Shown here piece after piece: positions 22,380 to 38,099 of a stretch of DNA of 64,000 nt. The stretch is from the NCBI RefSeq assembly GCF_039555335.1, contig NC_092629.1:3367912-3431911 (forward strand), read 5' to 3'. The translations under genes and the position numbers were made by a program. Under the pieces are notes generated by a model. It searched no databases and was not told where the DNA came from. It saw only the letters and a program-made list of their open reading frames with translations. Every line of letters begins with the position of its first letter. The first letter of the stretch is position 1. The DNA is from Amphiura filiformis. Its lineage: Eukaryota; Echinodermata; Ophiuroidea; Amphilepidida; Amphiuridae.

Positions 22380-24460
22380 CAACAACTACGCATGGTGATT
22401 TTGTTCGAGATAGGCCGTGCGACTCGGGCTAAGCATACAATTTGAGATTTTGAGAGCCTGCCACACTGTTTCTATTCTATGTTTTACGATTTTCGCATGA
22501 TCAATATATGGCTGGCCGTAATCGCCTAACGTGGAGCTGCTACGCAGTAGCTTACTTTTCGCTTCATGGAGCTAAATTGACCAATCATGTTAGATCTTTT
22601 CATTACGCGGAGCCAGTGGATGCATCCTCGTCCAGAGAGAGAAAACTCTTGCCAAAATTAATGTTTACTATGGGGATTTTAAATGAATCGATTGTAAATA
22701 AACCACGACCAGTTGTACAGGATCAATACCATTGTTTGATTAGTGTATAGTCAATGTTACCTTGCATGCATGTGTCATGTGTGTGGCGTGTTTGTTTGTT
22801 TGTTTGTCTACTGTGTCAGGCCAGGATCACTGACACCCACGGTACTGATACTCTCATAATATCACGGTGATCATATTGTTGAATGTTGTTGACTTTAAAA
22901 TAATCATGATGCAGTCATGTCTACAGTAGAACTCACCACGACCTTTGAAGGACTTAAACCCTATTAAAAGCTATTAAACCAAGATAACACTCAATGAAAA
23001 CAGCTCAACTATGTTACATCAGATCTTCTCTGGGAAAAATACACACTGCACTTGTGTCTGTTTTACCTGTGCAATGAGCTGGTATTATAGTTTCAGTTGG
23101 GTGAACGATTATAAAGCTTAACATAAGGTAACAATACTGTGGGCTTTTGTTTACCAAATGAGACAATAGTCTGCTTATTGTTAACCAGCGTTCTTGAAAA
23201 TGAGAAGCTTAATGACTTAACACGGTTTAGAAATAATTTCTTCATATTTTTTGGTACAAAAGTACCAATATTTCCAAACACCTAAATTAGCTAAAATTTA
23301 GGACATGTTACAAAACTATATTTTCTAGAATTTCAGAGAATACTTTAAATATTGGCGGTTATTTTTTACACAGTGACGTCAACTAGGCAATGGCCTATAC
23401 TTCTAACATACTAGAGGTCACACGTCAATGGTGAGCGCACTGAGTATTGTGTATAGGAAAACGGACAGTAACTACAGTATGTATGGCCTACTACTAGTAT
23501 ATATAGTAAATCCGAACTGGTTTGCAGTTTGCTGAAGGTCGAATTCCGCAGGCCACACCGCGCAAGTTATACAAATTAGCTCCCGGCGATACACTGCAGA
23601 TCGCAGAACTGTGTGCATGGTTTACCACCACTCTGCCTAGCTATATAGTGTACAATACTGTATGAGTCCCGGTATGAGTTTCTTATGAGTGCATTTCCAT
23701 CTTAATAATAAGTCGGTTCGTACTTTTCATAAACTACTTTTTGAATCATAACTTTCGTGACCGAGGATATCTTGCAACTACGTGACGCTCGTCTGGCAAA
23801 TTCTGAATGAATAAAGTCGCTTCACGTAATGAGTAAGTCGTACTTGATTGGTCAGTTTTACCTCCGAGTAATGAAAAACTCTAACATGATCATGATTGGT
23901 CAATTTGGCTCCACGGAGCAAAAAGTCAGCTATCGCGTAGCAGCTCCACGTTAATGGCGGTTGCGCCTACCATATCAGTATCCCATGTGATATTTCTATT
24001 GCAAGAAAATTTTATTTGTTGTCACGTAAATCACAGGTTTCGTTTAAATTAACTACCTGGAAATTAAATTAACTAATTAGTGAGGACCGGTATTTTGCTG
24101 TGGATATGTTTAACTGCAATTTTGATGTAAAACATTTGAAATCCGCTGTAAAAAATGTGATAATATTTAACTCTTTGAGAAAATATTTATATAAAGGAAT
24201 GCATGTAAAACCAGGTGCAATACAATGTACATTATTGACACACTATCACTCTCTTTATCTACGGCAATAATAGAATATCGATTTCAATCGAATTGAACAC
24301 ATTGCTCAGTTTTGAGTTTGTAGTTGACTACTAAGCGACCTAAGCGATCGATTGCTAGCCAATCAGATAGAACTCCTTTTCTTGCGTTCGGTGAAATACC
24401 ACTCGCCCGTCGCTCACCAACGGAGTATTAAATTTATATTTATCGTACATAGGAAGTCGA
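22380..24460. repeat. Dispersed repeat interrupted by a TIR element
   Basis: The outer parts (22380-22505 and 23976-24320) match, in the same order and orientation, the continuous segment 28640-29110: CTACGCATGG, GATTTTGTTCGAGATAGGCCG at the start, and TATAAAGGAA and TCTTTATCTA-type blocks later. The interior is a separate insertion. Confidence 0.65.
22508..23976. mobile_element. Non-autonomous TIR element (~1.47 kb)
   Basis: AACGTGGAGCTGCTACGC at 22529-22546 is mirrored by GCGTAGCAGCTCCACGTT at 23935-23952. The match extends outwards (GGCCGTAATCGCC / GGCGGTTGCGCC) and inwards (AAATTGACCAATCATG / CATGATTGGTCAATTT). No transposase is recognised in the interior. Its absence at 28640-29110 shows it as an insertion. 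Confidence 0.7.
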
Positions 24461-24740
24461 CACTGTGCCTCATAACTTTAGAACCAAGTATGCTAGACCT
24501 TTGGTGTTTTCAGTATATGATAGCCTAATGTTACTACAAGGTAATAATTATAGTAACTCATTTGTCAAAATGCCTCCTTTGGGCCCCATGGAGCAGATCG
24601 TGTCACAATTATGTCCAATTCAAGAAAACGCATTTGAAAATTGATCTTTACATATGCACCTGTGTATTATTACAAAAATGTGCCCACCTTATGACATGCG
24701 ACCATATAAATAATAATGATCAACACAATACTACTTTCAG

Positions 24741-25054
24741 TTCGCCTCAAAGATGATGAATCAAGCTCCTCGCCATCTGAGGGAAGAGTAGAAATCCACA
24801 CAGATGTTGGCTGGGTAACCGTTTGCGAGATGGTTTTGATATCGATGATGCGGAGGTCGTATGTCACATGCTTGGCTTCCCATCAGCCATCGCTGCTCGT
24901 AGCTATGCCAAATTGGGCGAAGGTACCAACCAAACACAGCTGGGTTATATTGACTGTGATGGGGATGAGTGGACGCTGTTAGATTGTGAGGCGGGAGACG
25001 TGGAGCATTCTAATGACCATGGTAATGATGCGGGCGTATCATGTCAACTTCCAG
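24741..25054 (+). CDS. SRCR domain S1, single exon with a one-base deletion
   Basis: Acceptor CTACTTTCAG, donor G|GTAAGG. The exon is 314 nt; the phase-1/phase-1 sister exons S5 and S7 are 315 nt. The first part reads RLKDDESSSSPSEGRVEI then GWVTVCE, and the remainder continues in the next frame as DGFDIDDAEVVCHMLGFPSA to NDAGVSC. The frame change sits at about 24825-24835, where the family has CDDG. So one base is missing, either a real frameshift or a sequencing error. The cysteine before the HxEDAG block (C7) is also replaced (HSNDHGNDAG), leaving C2 unpaired. SRCR domains are extracellular ligand-binding modules. This is the first of twelve. Confidence 0.82.
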
Positions 25055-25077
25055 GTAAGGCACAATGCATGGGCTGT

Positions 25078-25352
25078 TCCATTTAATATCTGCCATCCCC
25101 CTGTGGAAGATTTTGGAAATATGTTCCACAGGGGAGTATGAATTTCAAATGGAATGAACATGTTAAGCAGCTCCATTTGAGACTCACCCTCCCTCTCTGG
25201 AAGATTCAGGTTAAATCTTTCATGAGAGGGTGTATGAAATTCAAATGGAGCTGCCTAATATCTCATTCCATTTGAAATTCTTACTCCCCTGTAGAACATG
25301 TTTCCAAAATCTTCCACAGGGGGAATGTGGATTTCAAATAGAGTAGCCCAAT
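25078..25352. mobile_element. Foldback element with CCACAGGGG arms, intronic
   Basis: CCCCCTGTGGAAGATTTTGG and CCAAAATCTTCCACAGGGGG face each other across about 230 bp, with an inner pair TCAAATGGA / TCCATTTGA. Related single-arm or degraded copies lie in later introns at 38336-38515, 42860-43000 and 50710-50880. Confidence 0.8.
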
Positions 25353-25745
25353 ACCCATGTGGTAGATGTGGTGGATAAGAAACATGGAGGGAGTATGTTT
25401 TTCAAAGGGAATTGGCTAGGGTTAATTATTTTAAAACTCATACTCCCCCTATATGGCTTACCTGGATTGAGTATTTCTAATAGAAGTTACCCAATTATAT
25501 ATTCTATTGGAAACCTATACTCCCTTTGTGGAAGACTAACAAATTCTTTCTACAGGGAGTGTGGATATAAATGGAAAAGCCCAATAATGATCAGGTTTGT
25601 TTTTCTTTGTTACATAATTGAAACCCATGATTGGATCATTATAAAACAGTGGCATGATCAACAGCAATTAAATATAATAAACACAATTTTTCATCTGATA
25701 ATTTTTTATATTTATTCTAAGGATTTTTCTCACAATGCAGTGATT
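25353..25745 (+). other. Intronic sequence, no exon recognised
   Basis: AT-rich sequence with a 143-codon open frame that has no recognisable domain, no splice context and low-complexity composition; I do not call it a gene. Confidence 0.4.
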
Positions 25746-27545
25746 AAAAATGATAGTGTTCTACAGACAAGCACAACACCTAAACATTGATCCAGTAGCC
25801 TTAGCACACTTTACAAGTTGTTGTTGACCACTATGACCCCATATCATTCCATTAACACAATAGGGGCTTTACACACAACCTAGCTATTCATCTTGTCCTT
25901 TACAGCCAAGTTTTGTACAGGTTACAACTGGACAGTTACATGTCCTGGAGAATTTTAAGCTAACTCAATTTTTACACAAGGGCATACTAAACACTAGAGA
26001 CCTTGCGGAATGAAGTTACTTTAACTGGAACGGCAACTTCAGAAATATCGATTGGATTTCTTGCTCAAATTTACTCTAACGCGAACGTATGGTTGGTTAC
26101 TGCAACAACAGCGTCTTGTCGCTTAAACTCAGGATATGTGTATCAATGTGCGTTCAAAATAGAAGGGCATGTGTAAGAGCTTGTAACCGACTATATCCAA
26201 ATGTCTCTCTTTTGTTTAGTCAAGTGGTTATTAGTCCCACTTCAAGACAAAAGACTCTACCTAAAGAGCTTCGTTTGAGTAAACATGAATGAACTCGCGA
26301 TACCACTCAACATGGATTATGTCGGGACCCAGCGTTAATCTCCTTATCATATTATTTTGAAACTAGCTAGGCCCTATACGTTTCAATTAATATTCTTACG
26401 ATAGTTATAGGCCTATATAGGGCCTATATAATATTATTTAATAAAGGCTCGTCAGCTTTGTCAATTTCATATTCCAATTTACTTCGCAAAGCCTAATGAA
26501 ATACATATTCTTTATTTCTTTCCCCTCCTTCTGAATCTCTCTCCCCTTCCCCTCCTGTTTCCCCTTCCCTACATTTTCCTTATTTTCCCCTCCTTCTCCC
26601 CTCTATCTTGTACATGTACTCGCTCTCTCAAACTTGACCCTCCTATAATTACCCACTCGCACTCCTGTTTCCCCCTCCCCAGTGATTTTGTCAGGGTTTT
26701 TCTGTTAGGAGGCGTGGGCAGATTCTCAAAGGCAAGCGTTTTTTACAAAAATGGGCTTAAAATGGCAGAAAAAGGCCTAAAAGTGTAAAATATCACTGGC
26801 CAGCATCCAAAAGGGAGGGTCAAGAAGGAAGACAAGATGTCCCATGGGCGCCCCCTGGCTACCAGCAAAGCACCTCCTTGTCCACTTCCAATGCCCTCAC
26901 TCTCCTCCTCCCTACCCCTCTCTTACCAGGCACAACCTATGACATGTTATATATAAAAATGTTATGCACCTGCTTTACTCTTCCAGAAGTATCGTATACT
27001 GCTGGCTCAAGTAAAACCAGACCATTTTACGGGAACTTAATCCCCTTGGCTTTGAAGTCAAGCTAAAAACTTGGTTCCATAAGCTGATTTGGTGTACGCC
27101 ATGAGCACACACAAAATTATATATCAAGTGTGGACGTTTGGAACAAAAATTATTTTGATATAATTCAATCAATGATTTTCAGCAACATGTAGCATGTTTT
27201 TTACCCAACCAAATTAGATTTCCAATAATTGGTCTATTAACTGGATAATACATAAGTGGTAATTATGTAGTCTATGAGGAAATAGGCAAACTATTGTTCT
27301 AAATTATGACGTATTTCATCATAATTTACGGCACACTATAGATTCTCGCGTTAACTTTAACTTCAAGCGGCTTTAATGGCAGAGTGGTTTTGAATACATA
27401 ATCCTCTATAATCCTCTAGACGTTAAAGTTAAAGTTAAAGTTAAAGTAACTTCATTTCGCAAGGTCTCTACTGCTAGGGTTCGAACCTGCAATGTCTCGC
27501 ATCATAGTTGAACATCTTATTGATTGAGCAAACTTGACTGCTTAT
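25745..27545 (-). mobile_element. tRNA-derived SINE split by a mariner-type element
   Basis: 25745-25996 and 27471-27545 align in order with the SINE copy at 62487-62822 (GCACACTTTACA, TAACTCAATTTTTACAC, then the minus-strand B box GGTTCGAACC at 27479). The tRNA-like head is at the right end, so it lies on the minus strand. The middle is occupied by the element at 25997-27468. Confidence 0.7.
25997..27468. mobile_element. Tc1/mariner-type non-autonomous element with TA target duplication
   Basis: GAGACCTTGCGGAATGAAGT begins at 25997 and ACTTCATTTCGCAAGGTCTC ends at 27468, inverted with one mismatch. TA dinucleotides flank both ends at 25995-25996 and 27469-27470. The 1472-bp interior has no recognisable transposase and includes a polypyrimidine tract at about 26514-26610. 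It sits inside a SINE, giving the relative order of insertion. Confidence 0.85.
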
Positions 27546-27569
27546 AGTGTCTCAATAATAAATGAATGA

Positions 27570-28406
<837 letters not shown>

Positions 28407-28541
28407 GTACTGGACTGGTGTTATTAGATGATGTCAATTGCAAAGGCACAGAGAACTCATTATTACATTGTATGTCCCAGGGTATCGGACAACATGATTG
28501 CCAGCATGATGAAGACGCAGCCGTTATTTGTGGATACCAAG
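28407..28541 (+). CDS. SRCR domain S2, second exon
   Basis: A 135-nt exon after CATTTCAG, ending CAA G|GTAACT, phase 1 at both ends. It encodes GTGLVLLDDVNCKGTENSLL, HCMSQGIGQHDCQHDEDAAV and IC, completing C5, C6, C7 and C8. With the first exon the domain is 100 codons with six cysteines (C2, C3, C5-C8). EDA-A-VIC replaces the usual EDAGVxC, a Gly to Ala change next to C8. Confidence 0.9.
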
Positions 28542-29641
28542 GTAACTTGGGCTTTTCTTAATACATAACCCCTACACAGCGTCATCATCCCTATATCTTT
28601 GTGTCAAAAATTGCCATGATAGTATGGCGAATCCTCTCGTTTTTCAATAGCTACGCATGGCGATTTTGTTCGAGATAGGCCGAGCGACTCAGACTAAGCA
28701 TAGTACGACTATCATATGAGATACCACAAAGTTCTATTCTACACGTTATTACGATTTGCGCATGCTCTAGTATCCCATATGGTGTTGCTATTACAATGAA
28801 ATTCGATTTGTTTTCAGGTAAAACCCAGGTTTTGTTTTTAATACACTAACTTGAAATTAAATACACTAATTAGCGGCCATTGCTGTTTGCTCTGGATAAA
28901 TTTTTACTGCATTTTTGACGTAACGATTTTTAAATTGTAAGTTAAAATTGGGATATATTTAGTTTTGAGAATTACAATTATATAAAGGAACACATTTAGC
29001 CCATTCACCTAAAATCCAGGTGCTTGTATTATAATATTCAATCAAACATGTATATCACAATGCATATGTAAACTTTCTTTATCTATGTCAATAATAGAAT
29101 ATTGATTTCACCAACGGAGTATAGAGCTGTATGAAAAAATATTTATAATATAGGGTCTTGACACTGTGCCCTATTATGTTGCCTGCCACCACAAGATGAG
29201 CATAAAGTTGGTAGTTTTGAGGCATCCTGGCTGCTGAGTTGGTAATCTTTGTTTGCCATCATGCTCCTGTACAAGCCAGTAATGTTTTGCCATGAAAAAC
29301 CCATTGTGCCCCCAATCCCAAAGGCCATACAGACATTGGCTTGAACAGGTGTGTAAAAACAAAGAACTCAGCAGTCAGGATGTCACAAAACTACCAACGT
29401 GTGACTTTACTCTCATTTCGTGGTAGCAGGTCACATATGGAAGACATGGCCTTAATTTCCCACTGTCTAGCTCTAACAAAAGGTCCTGATCTTACACTTT
29501 TCACAGTTTTACTGATCGAAGTGACGCGTTGTATAATTTAGTAATGCGTTCAAGTGTAATCTGTATTGCACTTAACAAAATATTAACTTACATGTACCCA
29601 TGTAGGACTAGTCATTTTGCACTGTTTTATTTTGTTTTCAG
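28542..29641 (+). other. Intron between S2 and S3
   Basis: 28640-29110 is the continuous copy of the dispersed repeat that is interrupted at 22380-24460. The rest (29110-29641) has no recognisable gene; the open frames at 29143-29362 have no domain. Confidence 0.5.
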
Positions 29642-32526
<2,885 letters not shown>

Positions 32527-33387
32527 GAATCTTTATGCAATTACGTACTTGAAACACCCAGTCAGATGTATTTCACACCTGCTAAACACAAGTAACCCAA
32601 TTATGAAAACTGGACATTGAATGTACACTCTCATGAATATTGATTGGCAACATTTTCCAATATGTCAGCGCTAATCAGACACAATAGAACAATAAATCCT
32701 GCAGTCGTTGGCTACACCATCGTTATGTGTAAAACAGTCTCTAACACATCACTAACTGTGATGCTAATGGGTGTAGGCGTTGTCACCACGCTGGCTAAGT
32801 TCATAGTTCTTGTGATTGGTAATAGAGATGATTTTTAGATTCATAAAACTTGAGAGATAACATAGGGCGAAAGGTGTCTTGTAAATATTATGTGCCAAAA
32901 TAAAATAAGTTGTCAAGTAACATAAATTGACAAATATTAGGCATCAGAGCCGATATTATGCATATCCTAATTTAGCAGTGGATTTTGCACTCTACACTCA
33001 TTTCTATTTATGTGCAATACTATTGTATATGGCACATACGATAGTCGTGCACTCTACACTCATTTCTGTTGGAGTGCAATACTATTGTATATGGCACATA
33101 CGATAGTCGTGCACTCTACACTCATTTCTGTTTGAGTGCAATACTATCGTATGTGGCGCTTACGACAATTCTTAAATAATTCATTTATTTATTTAATAAC
33201 TTCAACACCATTTATATAGTTTATATTTTGAAAATTAAATTGTTTTACATTCCCATGTCATTTTATGGCTACTTGGAAAGAAATGGCTACGCAAAAATAA
33301 AATGTGGCGACACTTACGATAGTGTAGCACTCTCCCGATGAAATGTAGCGTGAAACTATCCACTTTGACAGTATTCTCTGTTCACAG
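32527..33387 (+). other. End of the S3 intron, with a 62-bp triple repeat
   Basis: After the array breaks off at TCTTACCAGAATC the sequence is unique. At about 32987-33165 a 62-bp unit (GCACTCTACACTCATTTCT, GCAATACTAT, GGCACATACGATAGTC) occurs three times, and related words recur near 33310-33340. No exon is seen before 33388. Confidence 0.7.
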
Positions 33388-33562
33388 GGAGCAGAAGAAG
33401 CCACAGGTAATGGAAGATTTGGCTATGGTACAGGAATAATAGTATTGGATAACGTTGACTGTGGTGGATCAGAGGGTACGCTAACAGAATGTCGCAGCAA
33501 TGGATTTGGTGTGCACAACTGTCGGCATTCTGAGGATGCTGGTGTTATATGCCGATCAGAAG
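33388..33562 (+). CDS. SRCR domain S3, second exon
   Basis: A 175-nt exon after TGTTCACAG, ending GAA G|GTGGGT; phase 0 in and phase 1 out. It reads [40 protein letters not shown] and [18 protein letters not shown], supplying C5, C6, C7 and C8. The phase-0 start matches the phase-0 donor after LGYE at the array, so splicing from any in-frame array donor to here would restore a complete domain. Confidence 0.92.
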
Positions 33563-33646
33563 GTGGGTACCAAATAGGGCGTGTAGTATTGTCGCTAAGG
33601 GAACAAAAAATTAAAACGAGTTTGGTTGATCTGAGCGTGCACATAA

Positions 33647-34639
<993 letters not shown>

Positions 34640-36055
34640 TAGCTATTTTATTTTTATTTATTTAAACTTTCTTTACCCAGGGTAGCTCCTTCAATGTCAA
34701 GCACTGATTTCCAAGGAGGCCCTGCATTTACAATGTGAACAAGAAGCATATATATATATACAGTAATAAATCAGAAAATACATAATTATAAATGGCACAT
34801 GAAATTGTGAACAATTGGGAAAACATGTAAATTCAGATAAAAGACATATTACACTGGTTTTATCAAAAACAACTGCTTAAATTGAGCAATACTCATTTCT
34901 TTAAAATTACATCTACTATCATTTGGAAGGCTATTCCACAATTTAGTAGCACGTGAATGAAAAGTTCTTTTACCTGCATTAATATTATATGGTGGTTCAA
35001 AAAGAGCAAAGTTGGTTTGACTCCTGGTTCCTTTAGAGTGCATATCATGCATAAAAGTGAACTGAGAGGAAAGGTAACCAGGAGCCATTCCTTTCAGGCA
35101 TTTGAAGGTCAGTGTTGCCATATAGTTGAACCACCTATCATTTAATTTATTCCAATGAAGAGTACTCATCATGTCATCAATTGGTGTTCTGATATCAGCA
35201 GAAAGAATAATACGAGCAAGCCTATTGTGAAGAATTTGGAGGGAGTTGGAGAGCTCAACAGAACAGTTAGACCAAACAGTATTACAATAATCAAAATTAG
35301 GCATAACAATTGCATTAGCAAGCATGATGAGGGTATCTTTTGGAATATAAGGTTTGACACGTTTAATTACACCACATCGCTTAGAAATACAGGAAGACAT
35401 TGCATTAATATGATCAGACCAAGCCATGGTAGGATCAAATGTAACACCAAGATACTTAAATACATCTACACGCTCAATAGTATCATTATTGTAATATAAA
35501 CTAACATCTGTAAAGTTTTTTAACACCCTGCTAGTGCCAAACACCATGAACTTAGTTTTCTGAATGTTTAATGTAAGATTATTATTCTTGAACCAGTCAA
35601 CAATTTTAGATAAATTACATTGAAGCTTTGATTGAAGAGTAGAAGAGTCATTAGCAGTACATAGTAATGTGGTGTCATCGGCATACATAGTACATTTACA
35701 ATCAACACTATTAGAAAGACTATTAACAAATATTATAAAAAGAAGCGGGCCTAAAATAGAGCCTTGAGGAATGCCAATATTAATGTTCTTAAAATCAGAT
35801 AATGTAGTATTAATGTTAACAGCTTGAGCTCTATTACCAAGATAAGATTCAAACCACTCAAGTGTTGTACCTTTAATACCATAGTTGCTAAGTTTTTCAA
35901 TTAAAAGAGAATGGTTAACACAATCAAAAGCCTTTTTGAGATCAAGAAATATTGCACCAGTGGCTTGTCCATTATCCATGTTTTTTAAAATGAAATCTTG
36001 AACATCATTCAGGGTAGTTGCTGTTGAGTGATTGCTACGGAAACTAGCTACAGTA
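34640..36055 (-). mobile_element. LINE copy with a long intact RT reading frame
   Basis: On the minus strand 34849-35979 is open for 376 codons, and the same frame extends upstream to about 36050 (SFRSNHSTATTLNDVQDF). RT motifs seen are AIFLDLKKAFDCVNHSLL, NIGIPQGSILGPLLFIIF and TMYADDTTLLC (YADD box), followed by the C-terminal FHSRATKLWNSLPNDSR. The stop at 34849 is followed by a 3'UTR ending in an AAATAAATAAA tail near 34640-34665. The N-terminal part and endonuclease are cut off, so it is 5'-truncated and cannot move alone, but the intact frame shows recent insertion. Jockey/CR1-like by motif. Confidence 0.92.
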
Positions 36056-36723
36056 GGAATTTCAATTGAAAGAACACAGCTTTCAACAGCTGTACTTGAT
36101 ACAACCTTATATCGCGTATTTCAAACTACAACACCACTGCACATCCTTTTCCAATCATTCAATTGGAATTCCTACTATAGTATGAGTAGGCCATTAAGCC
36201 TCTGTCCTCTTACCAATTCATATTCAGACAGTTGATAGCTTACAAGTGTGTAATAAAGGATTATGTGATTACAAGTGATTTAATCCTATAATTGTCTTAA
36301 AAAGTATCTGAATATGGGTCTGAATAAGGGTTCAAGAGGATGGGAGGCTAATAACCTAGCCTATTCATGTTGGATTCTTTATCAGACACATTATTTGGTC
36401 TTATTCAAACATTTGGGTTAATGGTGATTGCAGGTTGACGTTTGGTGAGGGCTTTTGGTTAAACTGCATTTTACCAGAGAAGAATCTTTTCTCATTTTAC
36501 TAAAGAGCTTAAAAGACGCAGTTTACCCGAGCATGTTTGGTCAGTTCTGCAAAGGGTTCAGCTGGGTGTTACTGTACGCTTGTGTGTTACTGTACGCAAA
36601 GCTGCATGAGTGTTGAGTGTTTCACAATGGACACAAATTATGAAAAGTGTTCTATAATTATATTGGTTCAGGAGACATTTTTTAATTGTCCTAAATACTT
36701 TCCTTTTTTTTTTTTTTTTGCAG
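36056..36723 (+). other. S4 intron end, with a hairpin
   Basis: Inverted repeats occur at 36050-36069 against 36158-36177 (CAGTAGGAATTTCAATTG / CAATTGGAATTCCTACT), plus an outer pair near 36190-36230 and 36310-36350. A poly-T tract precedes the S4 acceptor. Confidence 0.5.
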
Positions 36724-36868
36724 GGCACATTAAACCCAGGCACAGGTGATATACTACTGGATCATGTGTCCTGTGACGGTACAGAAGAGGAGCTTTTAGA
36801 TTGTCGTTATGCAGACAACCATAACTGTTCCCACAGCGAAGATGCAGGGGTCATGTGTAACACATATA
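36724..36868 (+). CDS. SRCR domain S4, second exon
   Basis: A 145-nt exon after a long T tract and TTTGCAG, ending TAT A|GTAAGT; phase 0 in and phase 1 out. It reads [40 protein letters not shown] and AGVMCNTY, giving C5, C6, C7 and C8. Phase and content match the S4 first exon across the LINE-bearing intron. Confidence 0.92.
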
Positions 36869-37784
36869 GTAAGTATATAGCGTCGTTGGGCAGGAAAAAC
36901 CTCCTATGTGTCATTAACCCCTGAACATGTTTAAAGCGAAACCTCTTATGTAACTTTTTGGCAGTTTTGTTTTAAACATGTTCAGGGGCCACAATCACAA
37001 TCTAATAATAATGCAATGAAAATAGAAATGTAGCTGACGACACAATAATGCTGGTATCATACTTTCTGCCACTTGCGTGACGCTTCATCAAGTCGATTAT
37101 ACTTTGGTGCAAGTGGAGCTCCTGAGTTGACTTTAATTCAACTCCTTGCGATCTGCTGCTTTGGGCAAAGCGGTGGGGTGATCAATTGGCTTGCTGCATT
37201 TCACCGCTAGTGTTTCTGGTGCAACTGCACAGCGAAGCAAAGTTGTTGTCAAAGTGGCAGGCGGGATATACCAAATCTAGCAGACAACACAAACATGTCT
37301 GGAAAACGTGGAACCCAGAAAGCTCATTCCTGGGAAATTTTGTGATCATTGTTGTTATATGATTTATAATTTTTAGTAATTTGATTATGGAAATATGATT
37401 GACTGATTCAAAAATGATAGATTGAATTGAAACAAGCAAATTACATGTAATAACTATATGGGACTGGCACTTACCAAAAATCTGGCACATAAGCCAGTAT
37501 ACTTTTGCATGCACATACAAATTGAACAATTCTAGTCTTTTTGGTACTGACCAACCATGTTCATTTATCATACTCAGCTCTTTAACCCAATATGTCAGTA
37601 TAAGAATGACTTTTGAAAATTCAGGTATACAGACTCATAACTCCACAACTTGAGGTCACATTTTGAGAAATGATTGTCAAATGTGGGTTATGGTTGCCAT
37701 GGGTACCATTTTGGGTCACTGTAACTGCAGTCATTTCATCACAAAACTAATTTTAATTATACAACAAATTGTTCATCTTTATAG
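36869..37784 (+). other. Intron between S4 and S5, with a hairpin
   Basis: CCCCTGAACATGTTTAAA at about 36919 is mirrored by TTTAAACATGTTCAGGGG at about 36970-36987. The rest is AT-rich with no exon; the 129-codon minus-strand frame has no domain. Confidence 0.55.
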
Positions 37785-38099
37785 CGGACTTAAGCCTTGC
37801 AGGTGGTCGCACATCAAACGAGGGTTTTGTCCTAATCAACAGTGGAGCAGATTGGCAGTACATTTGTGGTCATGACTGGGACAAAGAAGATGCTAACGTT
37901 GTTTGCCGTCAGTTAGGCTATCCTGGAGCGATTGGAGCGTACCAAGGTGGTCAGTTTGTATTGGATGCAAGTAAGCAGGTGGCCTTTGACCATGTGGAAT
38001 GTTACGGGACAGAGGAGTTGCTGATTGATTGCACACATGTGGAGGCATCTGATAACTGTAGCAGTGCAGACTATGCAAGCGTGATTTGTGAACCCAAGG
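37785..38099 (+). CDS. SRCR domain S5, single exon
   Basis: A 315-nt exon after CTTTATAG, ending AAG G|GTATGT, phase 1 at both ends. It encodes [56 protein letters not shown], then HVECYGTEELLIDCTHVEAS, DNCSSADYASVICEPK. All six group-A cysteines are kept, but the usual GTVCDD is YICGHD and HxEDAGV is SADYASV, so it is among the more divergent copies. Confidence 0.93.

Noticed and set aside
25359..25790. 143-codon + strand open frame
   Set aside because: No domain or splice context; the sequence is low-complexity AT-rich intron running into a SINE.
29143..29362. Minus-strand frame with CSSCGGRQHNRAQC, reminiscent of a zinc knuckle
   Set aside because: Too short, spacing does not match CCHC, no retroelement sequence around it.
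37182..37571. 129-codon minus-strand open frame
   Set aside because: No recognisable motif, lies wholly in the intron between S4 and S5, and no coding-like features.
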